A stretch of 64,000 nt of DNA, from the NCBI RefSeq assembly GCF_030814435.1, contig NZ_JAUSUW010000010.1, positions 62,001 through 126,000 on the forward strand, read 5' to 3'. How positions within the stretch are numbered: the first letter of the stretch is position 1; each line of letters opens with the position of its first letter. Below the pieces are notes generated by a model. That model worked only from the letters and a program-made list of their open reading frames with translations, was not told where the DNA came from and searched no databases. Below are positions 60,254 to 64,000 of the stretch, one piece after another. The DNA is from Peteryoungia aggregata LMG 23059. GTDB lineage: Bacteria > Pseudomonadota > Alphaproteobacteria > Rhizobiales > Rhizobiaceae. The position numbers were made by a program, and so were the translations under genes.

Positions 60254-61153
60254 GTGACGTCCAGATCCATCCTGACCCACCAGAGAACACAGGCCGCCCT
60301 GCTGATCGCGCCGGCGCTTGTCATCTACCTCGTCTTCGCCATCTACCCGATGCTCGACGTGATTGCCTTGAGCTTCCAGCGCTGGAACGGCCTCGACGCC
60401 AACAGGACTTTCGTCGGCGTCAGCAATTATGCCGATATCTTCATGCGTGATCCGGTGTTCTGGGGAGCCTTTCGCAACACCATCATCTGGACGGTCCTTT
60501 CAACGATCTTTCCGCCGTTGATCGGACTGCTTCTTGCCCTTGGTCTCAACCAGCCAATCCTCGGGCGAAACGGCCTGCGCGCCATTTTTTATCTGCCGGT
60601 CATCATCGCACCGATCGCTGTCGCGACGATGTGGCGATGGATGTATGATCCCTTTTTCGGCCTGTTCGGCCAGCTTCTGACCTCGCTTGGTCTGGATGCC
60701 TGGAATCAGGACTGGCTTGGGGACCGCGATATTGCGCTCTACTCGGCCTTCGTTGCCTATGTCTGGCAAAGCGTCGGCTTCTCCATGGTCCTGTTTCTGG
60801 CCGGCCTTCAGGGCGTCAGCAAGACGCTGATCGAAGCCGCCCGCATCGATGGTGCCGGACGCTGGAACGTCTTTCGCTATGTGACGCTTCCGGCGCTCAA
60901 ACCTACGATCACCATCGTTCTCGTGCTGGCAATCATCTCATCGCTGAAGGCCTTCGACATCATCTACGGCCTGACCGGCGGCGGGCCTGCCCAGTCGACG
61001 CAGATGCTGGCGCTCTGGGCCTTCACCCAGTCCATGCAGATTTTCGATTTCGGACGCGGCAGCGCCATCTCGGTCGTGCTGCTGCTCATCACCCTTTCGG
61101 TTGTCATTCCCTATCTGCGATGGACCCAGAAAAACGAGGAGACCGAGGAATGA
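60254..61153 (+). CDS. ABC sugar permease 1, second importer
   Basis: GTG 60254 is preferred because GGAG lies six bases upstream; earlier ATGs would add residues unlike the family. The 299-aa MalF-type protein has six membrane segments and the EAA loop LIEAARIDGAGRWNVFRYVT. It overlaps the next permease (ATGA). Confidence 0.87.
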   Translation: MTSRSILTHQRTQAALLIAPALVIYLVFAIYPMLDVIALSFQRWNGLDANRTFVGVSNYADIFMRDPVFWGAFRNTIIWTVLSTIFPPLIGLLLALGLNQPILGRNGLRAIFYLPVIIAPIAVATMWRWMYDPFFGLFGQLLTSLGLDAWNQDWLGDRDIALYSAFVAYVWQSVGFSMVLFLAGLQGVSKTLIEAARIDGAGRWNVFRYVTLPALKPTITIVLVLAIISSLKAFDIIYGLTGGGPAQSTQMLALWAFTQSMQIFDFGRGSAISVVLLLITLSVVIPYLRWTQKNEETEE

Positions 61154-62022
61154 CCCGTGCGTCTCCCGTCGTCGACTTTCATCCGATGGACAAACCGAAG
61201 CGCGACTGGGTTCTGGTGGGCCTCTGGATCACGCTTGCCATAGTCGCCGTCATCTGGATCGCGCCTTTCGTCTTCATCACCTTCACCTCGCTTAAATCGA
61301 CCGCAGCCGTGATGAATTCCAGCGCATTTGCCCCGCCGGTCGATCCGAAGTTCAGCAATTACGCCAGCGCCTGGGACCGGGGGCGGTTCAACACGACCTT
61401 CTTCAACAGCGTCATCATCACCACCATCAAGGTGCCGCTCGGCCTCATGATTTCGGCCATGGCCGCCTATGCGCTGGCCAAGATCGAATTTACTGGACGA
61501 AAGCTGCTGCTGCTCGCGATCCTGTTCGGGACAATGATCCCGTTCCAGGTCATGCTGGCGCCGCTCTTCACGCTGGTGAACGGGCTGCACCTGATCGACA
61601 CCTATCCCGGCGTCATCCTGCCCTATCTTGCATTTGGCGTTCCCTATCAAGTCTTCATCCTGCAGAGCTTCTTTCGCGGCATACCCAAGGAGTTGAGCGA
61701 GGCTGCCCGCATCGATGGCGCATCGCATTTCGTCATCTTTCGGCGGATCTTCCTGCCGGTATCGCTGCCGGTGCTCGCCGCCCTGCTGATCCTCGATTTC
61801 GTGGCAACCTGGAACGAATTCGCCATGGCGCTGGTGCTTCTGCAGGACCGCGAAATGTGGACCCTGCCACTCGGTCTTTCGGCCTTCCAGGGCCAGTTTT
61901 CCAGAGATTACGGGCAGCTCAACGCGGCCATCGTGATGACGGTCCTGCCGGCCGCCATCGTCTACCTCATCTTCCAGCGCTACTTCGTGTCGGGTCTCAC
62001 CTCCGGCGCGGTCAAGGGCTAA
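61150..62022 (+). CDS. ABC sugar permease 2, second importer
   Basis: A 290-aa MalG-type permease, start at the ATGA overlap. Six membrane segments, with the EAA loop LSEAARIDGASHFVIFRRIF. It pairs with the permease at 60254. Confidence 0.9.
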   Translation: MTRASPVVDFHPMDKPKRDWVLVGLWITLAIVAVIWIAPFVFITFTSLKSTAAVMNSSAFAPPVDPKFSNYASAWDRGRFNTTFFNSVIITTIKVPLGLMISAMAAYALAKIEFTGRKLLLLAILFGTMIPFQVMLAPLFTLVNGLHLIDTYPGVILPYLAFGVPYQVFILQSFFRGIPKELSEAARIDGASHFVIFRRIFLPVSLPVLAALLILDFVATWNEFAMALVLLQDREMWTLPLGLSAFQGQFSRDYGQLNAAIVMTVLPAAIVYLIFQRYFVSGLTSGAVKG

Positions 62023-62044
62023 TTTACACATCAAGGACATACAG

Positions 62045-63559
62045 ATGACCAATTCCACGATCGCCAAATGGGATATCTTCGAAGCCATGTTCGAAGGCCC
62101 ATCCTCCGGCAACCCTTTCATCTCTGTCGAGCTGGAAGCCTTCTTCAGCCAGAAGAGCCGCAGCGTGCGCGTGCCAGGTTTTTATGATGGAGACGGCGTC
62201 TACAGGATCCGTTTCATGCCCGACAATGAAGGGGAATGGCAGTTTACCACGCGCTCCTCGGCGGCGGAGCTGGATGGACGCACGGGCGCCTTCACCGCCG
62301 GCCCGCCCCGCCCGTCGGTGCATGGCCCCGTCCAGGTGGCCAACAAGTTCCATTTCGCCCATGTCGATGGCACGCCGTTCCTGCCCTTCGGCACCACCTG
62401 CTATGCCTGGACGCATCAGCCGCTGGCGCTGCAGGCGCAGACGCTCGCGACACTGAAGGAGGCCCGCTTCAACAAGATGCGCATGGGCGTGTTTCCCAAG
62501 GACTACCCGTTCAACATCAACGAGCCGTTGCATGACATTTATGAGCGCGATGCCGAGGGTGAACTCGATTTCGATCGGCCGAACCCGGAAAGCTTCCGGC
62601 ATTTCGAAAATCAGGTGAAGGCGCTGGGCGAACTCGGCATCGAAGCCGACATCATCATCTTCCACCCCTATGACCGCTGGGGCTATTGCGACATGAGCGC
62701 CGAACAGGACTATCGCTATGTCGCCTATCTCACGGCAAGGCTGGCGGCCTACCGCAATGTCTGGTGGTCGCTCGCCAACGAATATGACTTCCTCCTCAAC
62801 ACCAAGCCGATGGCGCAATGGGACCGCTATTTCCAGATCATCGAGGAAAACGACCCCTATCATCACCTGAAATCGATCCACAATGGCGATGTGAACGCCA
62901 ATTACGATCACCGTCGGCCCTGGGTCAGCCATGTCTGCATCCAGAACTGGGACGTGAAGCGCACCCAGGAATGGCGGGAGGCCTATGGCAAACCCGTGAT
63001 CAATGACGAGCCGGAATATGAGGGCAATATCATGCTCTCCTGGGGCAATATCTCGGCCCAGGAACTGGTACACCGCTACTGGATCACCATGCTGCGCGGT
63101 GGTTATGCCGGACATGGCGAGACCTTCATGCATCCAGATGACATCCTCTGGTGGGCAAAGGGCGGTGTCCTCTATGGGGAAGCCTGGAAGCGCATCGGCT
63201 TCCTGCGCGACCTGATGGAGGAGGATTGCAGGGCGGGGCTGACGCCGATTGCACGCGAGGCAAACTGGCCCTGGAGCCGCGTTTCAGGCGCGAGCGATGG
63301 CGATGTCACCTATGTTTATCTCGGCGAGCACCAACCGGTGATCTGGTCGCCCGGCCTGCCGCAGGTTCCCGGCGACTATGATGTCGACATCATCGACACC
63401 TGGGAGATGACGGTGACGCCGGCAACGCTCGTCGATGCGCCGGCCAACCACCCGACCCGCCATGGCGCTTCCTTGCGCCCGCGCCGGCCGGACGCGGCCT
63501 TTGCCGTGGAATTGCCCGGCAAGCCGCACCTGGCGATCCGCGTCAGGCCGAAGCGCTAG
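62045..63559 (+). CDS. DUF5060/DUF5605-type cytoplasmic glycoside hydrolase
   Basis: A 504-aa protein without signal peptide. Residues 1-90 are an Ig-like DUF5060 domain (KWDIFEAMFEGPSSGNPFIS, RFMPDNEGEWQFTTRS). Then comes a TIM barrel of the GH-A type (DUF4038-like) with two Glu in the expected places, Glu246 in WWSLANEYD and Glu322 in INDEPEYEG. The C-terminal beta domain is DUF5605-like. The substrate is unknown. Being encoded within an ABC operon and cytoplasmic, it probably hydrolyses the imported oligosaccharide. Confidence 0.78.
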   Translation: MTNSTIAKWDIFEAMFEGPSSGNPFISVELEAFFSQKSRSVRVPGFYDGDGVYRIRFMPDNEGEWQFTTRSSAAELDGRTGAFTAGPPRPSVHGPVQVANKFHFAHVDGTPFLPFGTTCYAWTHQPLALQAQTLATLKEARFNKMRMGVFPKDYPFNINEPLHDIYERDAEGELDFDRPNPESFRHFENQVKALGELGIEADIIIFHPYDRWGYCDMSAEQDYRYVAYLTARLAAYRNVWWSLANEYDFLLNTKPMAQWDRYFQIIEENDPYHHLKSIHNGDVNANYDHRRPWVSHVCIQNWDVKRTQEWREAYGKPVINDEPEYEGNIMLSWGNISAQELVHRYWITMLRGGYAGHGETFMHPDDILWWAKGGVLYGEAWKRIGFLRDLMEEDCRAGLTPIAREANWPWSRVSGASDGDVTYVYLGEHQPVIWSPGLPQVPGDYDVDIIDTWEMTVTPATLVDAPANHPTRHGASLRPRRPDAAFAVELPGKPHLAIRVRPKR

Positions 63560-63577
63560 GCGCTGGGAGGAAGCAGC

Positions 63578-64000
63578 ATGTCAACCGTCCAGATCCGCGA
63601 CGTTCGCAAATCCTTTGGCGCCTATGCGGTGCTACACGGCATCGATATCGACATTGCCGATGGCGAGTTCGTTATTCTCGTTGGCCCCTCCGGCTGCGGA
63701 AAATCAACACTGCTGCGCATGGTAGCGGGCCTCGAATCGATCACCAGCGGCACGGTCAGCATCGACGGGCGCGTGGTGAACGGGCTTGAGCCGAAGGACC
63801 GCGACATTGCCATGGTGTTTCAGAACTACGCTCTCTACCCGCAGATGACCGTGGCCCAGAATATGGGCTTTGCGCTGGAGCTTGCCGGAGCCAAGCGCGA
63901 GGAAATCAAGTCCAAGGTGGACAAGGCTGCCGGCATTCTGGGCCTTGAACCCCTCCTGCAGCGCAAGCCCGCCCAGCTATCGGGCGGGCAGCGGCAGCGC
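63578..64000 (+). CDS. ABC importer ATPase, second importer (3' end outside window)
   Basis: ATG 63578 follows GGGAGG. The visible 141 codons hold Walker [15 protein letters not shown]-loop [13 protein letters not shown] and the start of the signature LSGGQRQR. It belongs to the UgpC/MsmK group and serves the permeases at 60254 and 61150. Walker B and the C-terminus are outside. Confidence 0.92.
   Translation, partial: MSTVQIRDVRKSFGAYAVLHGIDIDIADGEFVILVGPSGCGKSTLLRMVAGLESITSGTVSIDGRVVNGLEPKDRDIAMVFQNYALYPQMTVAQNMGFALELAGAKREEIKSKVDKAAGILGLEPLLQRKPAQLSGGQRQR

Overview
The window looks like a chromosome segment of an alphaproteobacterium, most likely of the order Hyphomicrobiales (Rhizobium/Ensifer/Martelella-like). 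Reasons: high GC with rhizobial-type gene styles, a mannose-6-phosphate isomerase of the AGE-family type known from Sinorhizobium, a plasmid-type ParB-like relic, and LacI- and ROK-regulated sugar ABC operons. No rRNA, tRNA or CRISPR array was seen.

1-17,100: early region of a degraded lambdoid-type prophage. A leftward operon (Cro-like regulator, HTH protein, RMF-like protein, HNH nuclease, MT-A70 and cytosine methyltransferases, RuvC-like resolvase, primase running off the left edge) and a rightward operon (SMC-like ATPase, HNH/zinc protein, PDDEXK exonuclease with a SAP insert, RecT, an SPFH protein, DnaQ-like exonuclease, many small phage proteins, PrtN-like activator) flank a CI-like repressor. 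The two operons share an almost identical promoter/operator element. The integrase at the right end is broken by a frameshift, a stop codon and an IS3-type remnant. No late genes are in view.

17,100-21,000: a scrap zone with IS3 and ParB-like relics, an intact PL7 alginate lyase carrying RTX repeats, a rhizobial-style inverted repeat and a type I secretion adaptor pseudogene.

21,027-47,353 (minus strand): a nearly complete alginate biosynthesis cluster in the order algD, alg8, alg44, algA, a second alg44-like gene, a giant algG fusion, a 1002-aa repeat protein, algX, algF, a 959-aa Sel1 protein, algL, algC-like, an AlgK-like lipoprotein, an AGE-family isomerase, algI and algJ. A second PL5 lyase is transcribed divergently upstream of algD. 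The set differs from the Pseudomonas/Azotobacter paradigm. No AlgE-type outer-membrane porin is present. Periplasmic solenoid proteins are greatly expanded. AlgA has lost its isomerase metal-binding motif while an AGE-type isomerase is present. There are two Alg44-like proteins, only one with c-di-GMP-binding motifs. algX is interrupted by an in-frame amber codon exactly between its acetyltransferase and carbohydrate-binding domains. This cluster is the most interesting system in the window.

How the alginate genes would work together: AGE isomerase, AlgC and AlgA make GDP-mannose, AlgD oxidises it to GDP-mannuronate, Alg8/Alg44 polymerise under c-di-GMP control, AlgI/J/F/X acetylate, AlgG epimerises, AlgL clears the periplasm, and the solenoid proteins presumably scaffold export.

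49,682-64,000: two carbohydrate-uptake loci. The first has a LacI regulator, a GH78 alpha-L-rhamnosidase and a complete ABC importer. The second has a ROK repressor, a second ABC importer, a DUF5060-type glycosidase and an ATPase gene cut by the right edge.
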